From: JBGUVL01 sp045134375
Lineage (GTDB): Bacteria > Bacillota_I > Bacilli_A > Erysipelotrichales > Erysipelotrichaceae
DNA: 53,149 bases
Assembly: GCA_045134375.1 (NCBI GenBank)
Contig: JBGUVL010000024.1
Span: 1 to 53,149 of the forward strand
Reading direction: 5' to 3'
Shown: positions 8,481 to 17,209 of the stretch, in pieces
Layout of the letters: each line of letters opens with the position of its first letter
Numbering within the stretch: the stretch's first letter is position 1
The notes under the pieces: model-generated
The model's database searches: none
Seen by the model: the letters and a program-made list of their open reading frames with translations, nothing else
Told to the model about the DNA's origin: nothing
Made by a program: the position numbers and the translations under genes

Positions 8481-10649
8481 CTATGATTTTTTTGTAATGG
8501 ATGGGTGATCGGCTGCTAATTTTCGAATTCCATATTTTTTTTCAAAGGCAATTTGAGCAACACCTTCTTTTATTGATATCACTACTCCTTCTCCAAATAC
8601 CGAGTGAACAATTAAATCACCCTTTTTTAATTTTCCTTTTTTTCCTACCGATGGTTTTCCATCATAACTCCTTTTGGGATACGCAATGCTTTCATCGCCA
8701 CGATTATAGCGATATTCTTGCTTTTGATAGGAAATCGTATCACTTTCATGGACAATAACGTCAGAATCGATTTCTCGGATAAAACGCGAAGTGCTTTTTA
8801 TCTTTTGTATAACAAAACTAAATCCATGAGAGCTTGTTAAATACAAATGCTTGCGAGCCCTTGTATAAGCAACATAGGCAAGCCTTCGTTCTTCTTCGAG
8901 AGCTTCTTTTCCCCCTTCATTCATGCTTCTTTCATTGGGAAAAATACCTTCGCAAAGTTCATAGACAAAAACATGATCAAACTCCAATCCTTTTGCTGCA
9001 TGAACACTCATTAACTGTACAAAATCATATTCTGTTTGGTCATCTTCCATATCGGTATATAAAGAAATCATTTGCAAATACTCTTCCAACGATGCCTCTG
9101 GATTGTTTTCCTCATAATTTTCAATGTCCGAAAGCAATTCATTGATATTATCCATTCGATCGGTTTCATTGCTATCCTCTAACATTTTTAAATAGCCACT
9201 TTCTTCTAATAAATGTTGAAGCAATATCGAGATAGACAATTCATTTTTCTGTTGGCGCAACGACTCAATCAAAGCCACAAAACGATCAATTTCATTTTGT
9301 GCTTTTCCCTTTGCAATACTATGCTCTTTTAGAATGGTATAAAAATCTTTCCCATAAGTGGCTGACAACAGTTCCAAATTTTCCATTGCCTTGGACCCAA
9401 TGCCTCTTTTTGGTACATTGATCACTCTTCGAATGGCTAATTCATTAGCAAATCCTACATCCAATAATAGGCGCAAATAGGAAATCGCATCTTTGATTTC
9501 AGCACGTTCAAAAAACTTAATTCCTCCATAAATACGATAAGGAATTCGATAATCCAAAAGTGCTTTTTCTAAATTACGAGAAAGATAATTCGATCGATAC
9601 AAAATAGCAATATCACGATAGCAGCATTCATTATGCAAAGATTTTATTTTTTTAATTATCCACAAAGCTTCTTCTCTTTCATCATTACCACTGTAATGAA
9701 TGATTTTCCCTTCGTCATTATTATTCGTATAAAGCTCTTTCTTAATACGATAGCGATTGTTTTGAATCAATGCATTCGCCCCTTGCAGAATCGAAGGAGT
9801 GCTTCGATAGTTCTCATTCAATACAATGCTTTCACAATCGGAAAAATCTTTTTCCAGATTCATGATAATATCAACACTAGCTCCTCGCCAAGTATAAATG
9901 GTTTGATCTGGATCACCAACCACACATAAAACGCTATCTTCTTTGACTAATTTTTTAATGATACCATATTGAATGCGATCAACATCCTGAAATTCATCAA
10001 CATGGATAAAGTCATATCGCTGAGCCCATTTGCTACGAATCAAATCACTTTCATGAAATAAGCGATAGACATATAATAATAAATCATCAAAATCCAAAGC
10101 ATACATTTCTCTTAATTTTGCTTCATATCGAGCATATATTTCAGCCTTCATTTCTTGATTGTTCCATGCGTTCGCCATACTGATCGCCTGCTCACAATCA
10201 ACAAATTCACATTTGCAACTAGAAATATAGGAAAGCGCAGCATTAAAAGAAAGATCTTTTACATTCAAATCTAACTGCTTATATATTTGCTTCAAAATAC
10301 TTTTCTGATCATCACTATCAAGTATCGTAAAATTCAATGGATAATTAAAATAACGAATTTCTTCTCTTAAAATACGGACACATAAGGAATGAATCGTGGA
10401 AACCATAACACCACTTTTTTCACATTCTAAAAGCGTAGCAATGCGATCTTTCATTTCGTTGGCTGCTTTATTGGTAAAAGTAATTGCCAAAATGCGATAA
10501 GGAGCTACTTTTAATTCTTTTATTAGATATGCAATTCGAGTTGTGATAACACGTGTCTTTCCACTCCCCGCACCAGCAACGATACGAATGTGATGATCAC
10601 AAGTACAAACCGCTTCTTTTTGTTTTTGATTTAACATTGATAAATCCAT
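8481..10649 (-). CDS. pcrA: ATP-dependent DNA helicase PcrA (UvrD/Rep family)
   Basis: A 722-residue superfamily 1A 3'-5' helicase used in repair, rolling-circle replication and removal of RecA. Motif I is AGAGSGKT (25-32), motif II is HVDEFQDVD, and GDPDQTIYTWRGA, ENYRS, the VHAAKGLEF segment and YVAYTRARKHLYL supply the remaining helicase motifs. The C-terminal Tudor-like end (KKGDLIVHSVFGEGVVISI) binds RNA polymerase in characterised PcrA. A GAGGTGGG ribosome site and a minus-strand TATAAT (10670-10675) lie upstream. It is the first gene of the operon running to the orphan at 1587. Confidence 0.97.
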   Translation of the reverse strand: MDLSMLNQKQKEAVCTCDHHIRIVAGAGSGKTRVITTRIAYLIKELKVAPYRILAITFTNKAANEMKDRIATLLECEKSGVMVSTIHSLCVRILREEIRYFNYPLNFTILDSDDQKSILKQIYKQLDLNVKDLSFNAALSYISSCKCEFVDCEQAISMANAWNNQEMKAEIYARYEAKLREMYALDFDDLLLYVYRLFHESDLIRSKWAQRYDFIHVDEFQDVDRIQYGIIKKLVKEDSVLCVVGDPDQTIYTWRGASVDIIMNLEKDFSDCESIVLNENYRSTPSILQGANALIQNNRYRIKKELYTNNNDEGKIIHYSGNDEREEALWIIKKIKSLHNECCYRDIAILYRSNYLSRNLEKALLDYRIPYRIYGGIKFFERAEIKDAISYLRLLLDVGFANELAIRRVINVPKRGIGSKAMENLELLSATYGKDFYTILKEHSIAKGKAQNEIDRFVALIESLRQQKNELSISILLQHLLEESGYLKMLEDSNETDRMDNINELLSDIENYEENNPEASLEEYLQMISLYTDMEDDQTEYDFVQLMSVHAAKGLEFDHVFVYELCEGIFPNERSMNEGGKEALEEERRLAYVAYTRARKHLYLTSSHGFSFVIQKIKSTSRFIREIDSDVIVHESDTISYQKQEYRYNRGDESIAYPKRSYDGKPSVGKKGKLKKGDLIVHSVFGEGVVISIKEGVAQIAFEKKYGIRKLAADHPSITKKS

Positions 10650-10714
10650 AAACCCACCTCATGCATACCATTATACTATAAATAAAGTTTCAATCTAAGA
10701 GTATTCCTTTTTTT

Positions 10715-10743
10715 TTGAAGAAAATAGGTATTTATTATATAAT
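10715..10743 (+). promoter_or_regulatory. Sigma-A promoter of the first LCP gene
   Basis: TTGAAG (10715-10720), 17 bases, TATAAT (10738-10743), then GAGGTG and ATG at 10762. It lies back to back with the pcrA -10 on the other strand (10670-10675). Confidence 0.75.
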
Positions 10744-10761
10744 AAGAGATGAGGTGCTCTT

Positions 10762-12387
10762 ATGAAAACAAAAAAGAAAAAAAGTCGCAAAATTATTATC
10801 GGTCGAGTGTATGATTTAGTAGTAATCGCTATGTATATCATACTATCCTTTTTATTTTTAAATGCGATACGTTCCTATACCAGAAAATATATGTTTGCTG
10901 CTTTCTTTATTCTTATCGTAGTATTAGCCATCCTGTTGTTAACGCTTGGTTATCGTAAAAAAACAGTCGATATTTTCCGACGTATCTTTATGACTCTACT
11001 TTGTGCGTTATTGCTATTTGTTTCATTGAAAATAAATAGTCTAAATCGTTTTTTCGACCAACTTGGAATGGACCAAAATGAAACCGAAGAAAAAATCAAA
11101 GTACAAATGAACCTATATTCTTTAAAAAGTAGTGAGCATTTCACAGAAATCATATCGACTCTAGAAGATATGGAAGGCAAAACCATTGGTATACAAATCA
11201 GCAGTGACAAAGAAAGCGCGGAAGAAGTTCTTCCAAAAATTCAAAAAAATTATCAGGTGGAAGTGGTAGAATATAGCGACTATAATAGTATGGTAAATGA
11301 CTTATATTATGGCTATGTCGATAGCATTCTTGTCAATGTTAATGCTTTGGAAGGTATTGAAACTACGTTTGGGACAATGTCAGAATTTACAAACTTGATT
11401 CATTCGTATAATTTTACACAAACGATTTATCATGATTATAACAACAAAGACATTACAAAAGAAATGTTTACGGTACTCATCAGTGGACAAGATGATACTG
11501 GAACGCCTTGTCAGAATTCGCTTTCTGATGTTAATATGCTAGCTATGATTGATCCGATATCCAATCAAATTATCTTAGTATCCATTCCTCGCGATGCCTA
11601 TGTTCCAAATCCTGTTTATAACAACCAAAACGATAAACTTACGCACACAGGAATGGATGGTATCAGCAATACAATGGAATCGTTAGAGAAAACATTTCAA
11701 ATCGATATCGATTTCTATGTCAAAATATCCTTCACTTCTTTAATTGAAATTGTCAATGCGGTTGATGGTGTAGAAGTTGATATCCCTATCTATATCGAAG
11801 AACAAGATGAAAATCGTAGTTTTGCCGAAGAAGATTTGATTCGTTTAAATCCAGGAATACAAACATTGAATGGAAAAGAAGCTCTTGCTTTTGCTCGGCA
11901 TCGTCATTCCTATGCAAATCAAGATGTGGGTAGAACGGAAGCACAAATGCAAATCATCAAAGGTATCATCCGCAAATTATTAAGTAGTGATGGACTTACT
12001 AGTAAAATTGAAAAAGTGCTCGATATCGTTCCAAAATATGTTTTAACAAATTTCTCAAACACACAGATGAAATCCTTCATTCGAAATGAAATCGATGAAT
12101 TAAAGCCATGGAAAATAGCAACTCTTTCAATGGCAAATGGTTATGCCCCAGGACCGGAAGGATATGCTGTAACCGCCACATCCCCAGGAGAATTGCTCAG
12201 CGTTTATTATTTAAATAAAATCGATGTTAAAAATGTAAATGCAGCTTATCAATTATTAAAAGAATCGAATTCTTTTGAAGATTTCCATTTTGATATCAGT
12301 GATTTATATGCCGGCCTTGAACAATATGAAAACAGTAACGTTTACTTATATGACGCAGCAACAGGAATCATTTCAAACAATGAATAA
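10762..12387 (+). CDS. LCP (LytR-CpsA-Psr) family protein with extra sensor-like domain
   Basis: LCP proteins transfer undecaprenyl-linked glycopolymers such as wall teichoic acid or capsule to peptidoglycan outside the membrane. This 541-residue protein has three hydrophobic segments (about 15-37, 43-63, 75-92), an extracytoplasmic region (about 112-225), then the LCP domain (about 235-440). The domain shows SDVNMLAMI, SIPRDAYVPNP (R277, D278), DKLTHTG and ALAFARHRHSYANQDVGR (R379, R391 among the conserved arginines). The inserted region reads like half of a solute-binding-protein fold: MEGKTIGIQIS, then YNSMVNDLYYGYVDSILV. Streptococcal CpsA also carries an accessory domain before LCP. A diverged paralogue follows at 12608. 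The glycopolymer substrate is unknown. Confidence 0.87.
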   Translation: MKTKKKKSRKIIIGRVYDLVVIAMYIILSFLFLNAIRSYTRKYMFAAFFILIVVLAILLLTLGYRKKTVDIFRRIFMTLLCALLLFVSLKINSLNRFFDQLGMDQNETEEKIKVQMNLYSLKSSEHFTEIISTLEDMEGKTIGIQISSDKESAEEVLPKIQKNYQVEVVEYSDYNSMVNDLYYGYVDSILVNVNALEGIETTFGTMSEFTNLIHSYNFTQTIYHDYNNKDITKEMFTVLISGQDDTGTPCQNSLSDVNMLAMIDPISNQIILVSIPRDAYVPNPVYNNQNDKLTHTGMDGISNTMESLEKTFQIDIDFYVKISFTSLIEIVNAVDGVEVDIPIYIEEQDENRSFAEEDLIRLNPGIQTLNGKEALAFARHRHSYANQDVGRTEAQMQIIKGIIRKLLSSDGLTSKIEKVLDIVPKYVLTNFSNTQMKSFIRNEIDELKPWKIATLSMANGYAPGPEGYAVTATSPGELLSVYYLNKIDVKNVNAAYQLLKESNSFEDFHFDISDLYAGLEQYENSNVYLYDAATGIISNNE

Positions 12388-12404
12388 CTGACATTCAACA
12401 ACGA

Positions 12405-12457
12405 CCTCTTTATCAAAAAATGGATAATATATCCTCGTTTTCGTAAAGAGGTTTTTT
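12405..12457 (+). terminator. Terminator between the two LCP genes
   Basis: Outer arms CCTCTTTA (12405-12412) and TAAAGAGG (12444-12451) pair, with an inner GGATA/TATCC hairpin, then six T residues. Confidence 0.75.
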
Positions 12458-12560
12458 AAATTTATAAAATCATATCAATATTTTTTCTTAATAAGATTTT
12501 TATTTGATGATGAAATTATAAATTGTGAACTTTTTTTCAAAAAATGAACATTAGATAAAT

Positions 12561-12589
12561 TTGTACATATGCTTAAAATATTATATAAT
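12561..12589 (+). promoter_or_regulatory. Sigma-A promoter of the second LCP gene
   Basis: TTGTAC (12561-12566), 17 bases, TATAAT (12584-12589), followed by AGAGGTGG and ATG at 12608. The two LCP genes are therefore separately transcribed units. Confidence 0.75.
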
Positions 12590-12607
12590 GAAATGTAGAG
12601 GTGGATT

Positions 12608-14431
12608 ATGAAACAAAAAATAAACATAGACGGAATTTTATCCTTTTTTATTTTAGCTGCTACTCTTTATACTGATTATATTGTTTATCAAGCGAATTCC
12701 TTACCATTCCAATGGCGAATCATCGCGATGGTAATCCTATCCCTAATTGGATTATTATTGCTTGCAATTGGCTTTAAACGATTCGAAAAAAAAGGACGGA
12801 TTATTCGTAGAATCTTTACCCTATTATTTATTTTACTTTTTGCTTTTGCCAGCATAAATTTAGACAAAGTAAGAATCTTTACAGGAAAAGTAACCGATGT
12901 GCAAGATGAGAACACAGAAACGATTTCGGTAATTGTAAAAGCCGACTCTAAAATTAAAAATATTGAAGATTTGAAAAAGAAAACGGTTTACTACCAAGAT
13001 GGAACGGATCAAAGTAATGGGCTATATGTAAAAGAAAAATTAGCAAAAGAAGTCAATGCAATTAAATTTGAAAGTGAAAATAATTATTTTACCCTTGCAT
13101 CATTATTGATGAACAATGAAATTGATGCAATGATTATCACAAATTCTTATATTCGCAGTGTGGAAGATGGAATGGAAGGGTTTGAAGCAGGCATCAAAAC
13201 ATTGAAAACTTACCAACGTAAAGTAACAAAATTAGAGAAGGAACACACCGGTGTATCACTTGATTTAACCCAAGATACTTTTACGGTTTTAATTTCTGGT
13301 ATGGATGATACCGGGGATCCTAACTATAATTCAAGAAGTGATGTTAATATGGTTTTATTAGTGAATCCTAAAACAAATCATATTGACATGATTTCTTTCC
13401 CACGTGATTCGTTTGTTCCTAATCCAGCACTAGGAAATGGAAATGATAAATTAACACATTGTGGTAATGATGGAGTTGAAAACACCATGACTGCAATAGA
13501 ACAAGTATTAGGATTTGAAATCAATTTCTATGTCAAAGTTAATTTTACTTCTGTAGTCGAAATGGTAGATGCATTAGGAGGCATTACAGTCAACGTTCCT
13601 TATGCTTTCTGCGAGCAAAATTCAGAACGTAGTTTTGCAGAAGAAGATTTACAATGTCTTGAAATTGGTGAACAAAAACTGAATGGCGAACAAGCTTTAG
13701 CATTTGCTCGACACAGAAAAAGTGATGGTGTTGGGGATATCGGAAGAACTCATGCCCAACAAAAAGTCATCATGGCCATGATTGAGAAAATCTTAACTCC
13801 ATCAGGTGCATCAAAAGTTCCTGAACTTCTTGATATCGTTCCAAAATATGTTGTTACTAATGTAAGTGATGAACAATTAAATAACTTCATCAGTTATGAA
13901 TTAGAAAATTTATCTCCATGGACAATGACAAGTATGACATTAGAAAATGGTTCTACTGGTATGTTAACCACAGCAAGTATGGGAAACACCCCATTAAGTT
14001 GCTATTTGTTAAATCAAACTGACCTTGAAACGGTATGGGAAAAATATTGGATGATGAAAAATCCAACAAGTTTCAATGAATTCTCTTTTGATTTAAACAA
14101 TCTTTCTCCAGCAGATATGCCAAATTATAGTCCATCTACCTCAATTGTTTTCTATGGAAATGACGTATCACAATATTTAGGTAATGAGGTTGTGGAAGAA
14201 CCTATTACAGAGGATAAACCAACTCAATCCACTGATGACAATAAGGAAACTAATGATATCCCTGAAGAAACTCCTAGCTTGCCAAATACACCTGAAGATA
14301 GCAACAACAATGGTGGCGAAAACACGGACAATAGTGATAGTTCTGAAAGTAATGGAAGCGATAATGGTTCTTCTAACATTCCTGAAAATGAAGTTCCAGG
14401 AAACGAAACCAACAATGCGAATAGCCAATAA
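12608..14431 (+). CDS. LCP family protein, paralogue with acidic Asn/Ser-rich tail
   Basis: A 607-residue paralogue of the upstream protein with the same plan: three N-terminal hydrophobic segments, an extracytoplasmic solute-binding-like region (IKNIEDLKKKTVYYQDGT, then LASLLMNNEIDAMII), and the LCP catalytic domain (SRSDVNMVLLV, SFPRDSFVPNP, NDKLTHCG, ALAFARHRKSDGVGDIGR). It differs by a C-terminal tail of about 80 residues rich in Asn, Ser, Glu, Asp and Pro, from about EEPITEDKPTQ onward, probably disordered and lying in the cell wall. Being adjacent and similar, the two genes look like an old tandem duplication; the tail would be a later gain. Confidence 0.87.
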   Translation: MKQKINIDGILSFFILAATLYTDYIVYQANSLPFQWRIIAMVILSLIGLLLLAIGFKRFEKKGRIIRRIFTLLFILLFAFASINLDKVRIFTGKVTDVQDENTETISVIVKADSKIKNIEDLKKKTVYYQDGTDQSNGLYVKEKLAKEVNAIKFESENNYFTLASLLMNNEIDAMIITNSYIRSVEDGMEGFEAGIKTLKTYQRKVTKLEKEHTGVSLDLTQDTFTVLISGMDDTGDPNYNSRSDVNMVLLVNPKTNHIDMISFPRDSFVPNPALGNGNDKLTHCGNDGVENTMTAIEQVLGFEINFYVKVNFTSVVEMVDALGGITVNVPYAFCEQNSERSFAEEDLQCLEIGEQKLNGEQALAFARHRKSDGVGDIGRTHAQQKVIMAMIEKILTPSGASKVPELLDIVPKYVVTNVSDEQLNNFISYELENLSPWTMTSMTLENGSTGMLTTASMGNTPLSCYLLNQTDLETVWEKYWMMKNPTSFNEFSFDLNNLSPADMPNYSPSTSIVFYGNDVSQYLGNEVVEEPITEDKPTQSTDDNKETNDIPEETPSLPNTPEDSNNNGGENTDNSDSSESNGSDNGSSNIPENEVPGNETNNANSQ

Positions 14432-14463
14432 AAAAATCGCAATATGTAGTGTTTCCAAATCGT

Positions 14464-14700
14464 TGAACATGTCAATTTAACGCAAATGTATTTAAGGATT
14501 GTTGCCTATCACTCATAGGCGATAATCCTTTTCTTTTTTCTTTATTTTTTCGTTGTTGTAGAAATCAATTTATTCATCCATCATTGTTTGCGTTTTTCTC
14601 TAATTTTAAATTCTTTTTCTGAGTGATTTTCCCGTGTAATTACCTTGTTATGATATAACATCATTGCTTCTTTCTAAAACAAATGTTCTTGTGTTTTGGG
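14464..14700 (-). pseudogene. IS3-family transposase OrfB, C-terminal remnant
   Basis: Reading the minus strand in two frames gives the end of an IS3-type DDE transposase: IDFYNNEKIKKKEK in one frame, then GLSPMSDRQQSLNTFALN and stop in another. The family pattern is YIDFYNNxRIKxKxKGLSPxxYR. Stops and at least one frameshift break it, and the catalytic DDE core is absent. TGAACATGTCAATTT at 14464 resembles TGGACACGTGTAAATTT at 19267, the matching end of a second remnant, so 14464 is probably the right element end. The left limit is unclear. Confidence 0.6.
14493..14536 (+). terminator. Strong hairpin terminator after the second LCP gene, made from IS3 codons
   Basis: AAGGATT-TTGCCTA pairs with TAGGCGA-AATCCTT around a TCACTCA loop, followed by TTTTC and TTTTTTC. 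It is the first good terminator after the LCP stop at 14431. The same bases on the other strand encode GLSPMSDRQQSL of the decayed transposase. Confidence 0.65.
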
Positions 14701-15173
14701 TTGGTTAAGCTTAGACTAATTAAAAATACGTTTGTCAGCTACTTCCATAGATCTAAGACTTAGTGTTGTTATCTTACAACCTATACTTAATTTATTAACT
14801 ATTATAATTTGTTCAGCAAATAGAAAAAATATTTGTTTTAATCCAATACTTTTCGAAAACCATATGTGTGAGTAGTTTAAATGGGATAGTACCATATCCT
14901 TCACCTAAATCGCAAAATCTAATTTCTCTACATTTAGTTTTCTTCATTATAGTGTGTTTCTTGATTTGATTGCTTTTATTCTTTATTCATTTTTCTAACG
15001 TTAAATAATATGTATGACATTAAGTGTTATTAAAGAGAGATTGTAATAAATTGTATTATCATCTGGAGAAAGGATATTCGACGTCAACAACACCTATTTC
15101 TTATCCATAAATTAGAAACACCGCTCAAAATTTGTCCATAAAACAGGATACATTTCATTCTTTACTGTACTGC
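14701..15173. other. Gene-poor stretch with unidentified decayed coding
   Basis: No intact gene is visible between the IS3 remnant and the CpXC terminator. Minus-strand frames contain two short readable stretches, one at 14716-14904 (LFAEQIIIVNKLSIGCKITT is its clearest part) and an overlapping one starting near 14943 (CREIRFCDLGEGYGTIPFK). Neither continues without stops and I recognise no family. ATTTGTCCA at 15130-15138 matches, in reverse, TGGACAAAT at 18954 and may be an old insertion-sequence end. Confidence 0.35.
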
Positions 15174-15222
15174 ATAAAAAAAGTGACCTCCTTTAAGTTG
15201 TTCTAACTTTGGGCGTCACTTC
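15174..15222 (-). terminator. Terminator after the CpXC gene
   Basis: On the minus strand AAGTGAC (15215-15221) pairs with GTCACTT (15181-15187), with an inner AAGTT/AACTT hairpin, followed by a run of seven T residues. The CpXC stop is 15 bases upstream. Confidence 0.65.
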
Positions 15223-15236
15223 AATATGCAATTTTT

Positions 15237-15770
15237 TTATACCTCTCCTTCAATATATACAAAATAAGGATATTTATGCCCAATTGGTCGATAGAAACGC
15301 TTCTCCACTCCAATTGGCCCTGTTTCACTCATAAACCATAAAAGTTCATCGTTTGTTTTTTCAAAATAAATTACTACATGCGTTCCTTTAATTTGATTCT
15401 TTACTTTGGCAATGCCCTCATCATCCAATTCATTTTCGAATACAGTAATTTTTTCTTTCAATTCTTTTTCGTTATAAACAATTCGTTTTGTGAAACTTTG
15501 AAATTGAGGTAATGCATTAACATCATCTAACCAACTTGTGTCTTCTAACACAAGAGCAATTAAAAATTTGCGTTTTAAATCGCAGTAAAGCAAAGGAAAA
15601 AAACTGGTAAAAGATTTCTTACAAGAAGGACAACACTCATTAAAATAGCTCTCCTCCTCAATACAGCGCTTCAATGTAAGTTCCTTTTCCCCATCGATTA
15701 AAGTATCCCTTTCTTCACTCCATTCATTTCCACAAAAAGGACATATAAAAGATATCTTACGTTTTTTCAT
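15237..15770 (-). CDS. CpXC-domain protein, probably leaderless mRNA
   Basis: A 177-residue cytosolic protein whose first 75 residues form a CpXC zinc-ribbon-like domain: CPFCG near the start and CPSCK about residue 48, with SFFPLLYCDLKRKFLIALV after. The molecular function of this family is not established. There is no Shine-Dalgarno sequence before the ATG. Instead a TG-extended -10 (TGATAAAAT) ends six bases before the start codon, so transcription should begin at or next to the ATG. It stands alone between pgi and the IS3 remnant, with its own terminator. Confidence 0.8.
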   Translation of the reverse strand: MKKRKISFICPFCGNEWSEERDTLIDGEKELTLKRCIEEESYFNECCPSCKKSFTSFFPLLYCDLKRKFLIALVLEDTSWLDDVNALPQFQSFTKRIVYNEKELKEKITVFENELDDEGIAKVKNQIKGTHVVIYFEKTNDELLWFMSETGPIGVEKRFYRPIGHKYPYFVYIEGEV

Positions 15771-15776
15771 AGTTAT

Positions 15777-15785
15777 ATTTTATCA
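15777..15785 (-). promoter_or_regulatory. Extended -10 promoter placing the start site at the CpXC ATG
   Basis: Minus strand TGATAAAAT (15777-15785); six bases separate the hexamer from the ATG at 15770. No convincing -35 is seen. This spacing predicts a leaderless transcript. Confidence 0.5.
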
Positions 15786-15886
15786 TATATTTCATCACTT
15801 AGAAGATAATAATCATTAAAAAAATATTTTTTCCATTTTTTAATATTATTAAAATTTTATTCATCATTCCTATATGGTTTTATGTC

Positions 15887-15920
15887 AAAAAGGTAGTGAA
15901 TCGATTGATTCACTACCTTT
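15887..15920 (-). terminator. Terminator after pgi
   Basis: A perfect 14-bp stem AAAGGTAGTGAATC / GATTCACTACCTTT with a four-base loop (15889-15920), ending in a short T run on the minus strand. Confidence 0.8.
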
Positions 15921-15934
15921 CCTGTTTAATAGAA

Positions 15935-17209
15935 TTAATTTTTTCCTAATAATTTAAACATATTCTTCTTATACACTTCAACACCTGGCTGATTGAAAGG
16001 ATTAATATCCAATAAATAACAGCTCATAGCGCATGCTCTAAAGAAGAAATAGCATAAGTAACCGAATGATTTAGCGCTCATATCTGGTGCTGTAATCATC
16101 AAGTTAGGAACTCCACCGGTTTCTTCATGCGCAGCCAATGTTCCTTGCATTGCCATTTTATTAACCCAATCAACACTCTTTCCTGCTAAATAATTCATGC
16201 CATCTGCATTTTCTTCATCAGCAGGGAACACAAGATCTTCAATAGGTTTTTCGAATAGCACTAAAGTTTCATACAAGCATTTCTTTCCTTCTTGTACAAA
16301 TTGTCCTAAAGAATGAAGATCGGTTGAGAAAGTACCAGAAGTAGGTAAAATTCCTTTTTCTTCTTTCCCTTCGGATTCTCCAAATAATTGCTTCCACCAT
16401 TCAGCCAACATTGTAGTATTCAGATCATAAGTAACAAACATTTCAGCATCTTTTCCCTGGTTTTGAAGAATTCTTCTAGCTACACCATAAGCATATGCAG
16501 GATTTTTTGTTAAATCAGGAGTTGCAAAATCATTGTAAGCTTCTGTTACACCAGACATTATATCATCAATACTAATACCCGCCACTGCAATTGGGAACAA
16601 ACCTACTGCAGTAATAACAGAATATCTTCCACCAATATCATCAGGAATAGCGAAAGTTGTATATCCTTCTTTGTTTGCGATATCATGTAAAGTACCTTTT
16701 ACCTTATCTGTAGTTGCAAAAATACGGTTTTTTGCTTCTTCTTTGCCATATTTCTTCTCCATAAACTGCTTTAACAAACGGAAAGCCAAAGCCGTTTCGG
16801 TGGTTGTCCCAGATTTTGAAATTACATTGACACAAACTTCTTTTCCTTCTAGATATTTCATCACTTGGGATAGATAGGTTGAAGAGAATGTATTTCCTAC
16901 AAATAAAATCTCTGGCTTCTTATCCGCATATAAACCATTGATCATCTCAATCGCTGCTCTTGCCCCTAAATAAGAACCACCAATACCGCAGACAACAAAT
17001 ACATCACAATTATTTCTTACGTATTCGGCATTTTTCTTCATTGATTCAAATTCTTCTTTGTCGTAGTTGTTGCACCAATCAACCCATCCTAAAAAATCAT
17101 TTCCTTTTCCGGTCTTATTCACAATGGCTTCGTGCAATTCATTTACTTTGTCCTGATAAGACAAAATATCTTCTTTTAAAAATGCATGTGAACTATCAAA
17201 CTTAATCAT
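15935..17209 (-). CDS. pgi: Glucose-6-phosphate isomerase
   Basis: A 424-residue enzyme that interconverts glucose 6-phosphate and fructose 6-phosphate, step two of glycolysis. The sugar-phosphate SIS motifs are clear: VVCGIGGSYLGARA, VISKSGTTTETALAF, GGRYSVITAVGL and the C-terminal GKN end. The longest frame runs to 17242, but GAAGGAGAG five bases before the ATG at 17209 and the family start MIKFDSS fix the shorter form. It overlaps the end of the S1-domain gene by eight bases (17202-17209), so it is coupled to it and probably depends on that promoter. pfkA and pyk are elsewhere in the window. Confidence 0.96.
   Translation of the reverse strand: MIKFDSSHAFLKEDILSYQDKVNELHEAIVNKTGKGNDFLGWVDWCNNYDKEEFESMKKNAEYVRNNCDVFVVCGIGGSYLGARAAIEMINGLYADKKPEILFVGNTFSSTYLSQVMKYLEGKEVCVNVISKSGTTTETALAFRLLKQFMEKKYGKEEAKNRIFATTDKVKGTLHDIANKEGYTTFAIPDDIGGRYSVITAVGLFPIAVAGISIDDIMSGVTEAYNDFATPDLTKNPAYAYGVARRILQNQGKDAEMFVTYDLNTTMLAEWWKQLFGESEGKEEKGILPTSGTFSTDLHSLGQFVQEGKKCLYETLVLFEKPIEDLVFPADEENADGMNYLAGKSVDWVNKMAMQGTLAAHEETGGVPNLMITAPDMSAKSFGYLCYFFFRACAMSCYLLDINPFNQPGVEVYKKNMFKLLGKN

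Noticed and set aside
14177..14480. Three long overlapping open frames on both strands over the tail of the second LCP gene
   Set aside because: They are shadows of the low-complexity Asn/Ser/Glu codons; they lack ribosome sites and their sequences are repetitive hydrophobic or basic strings.
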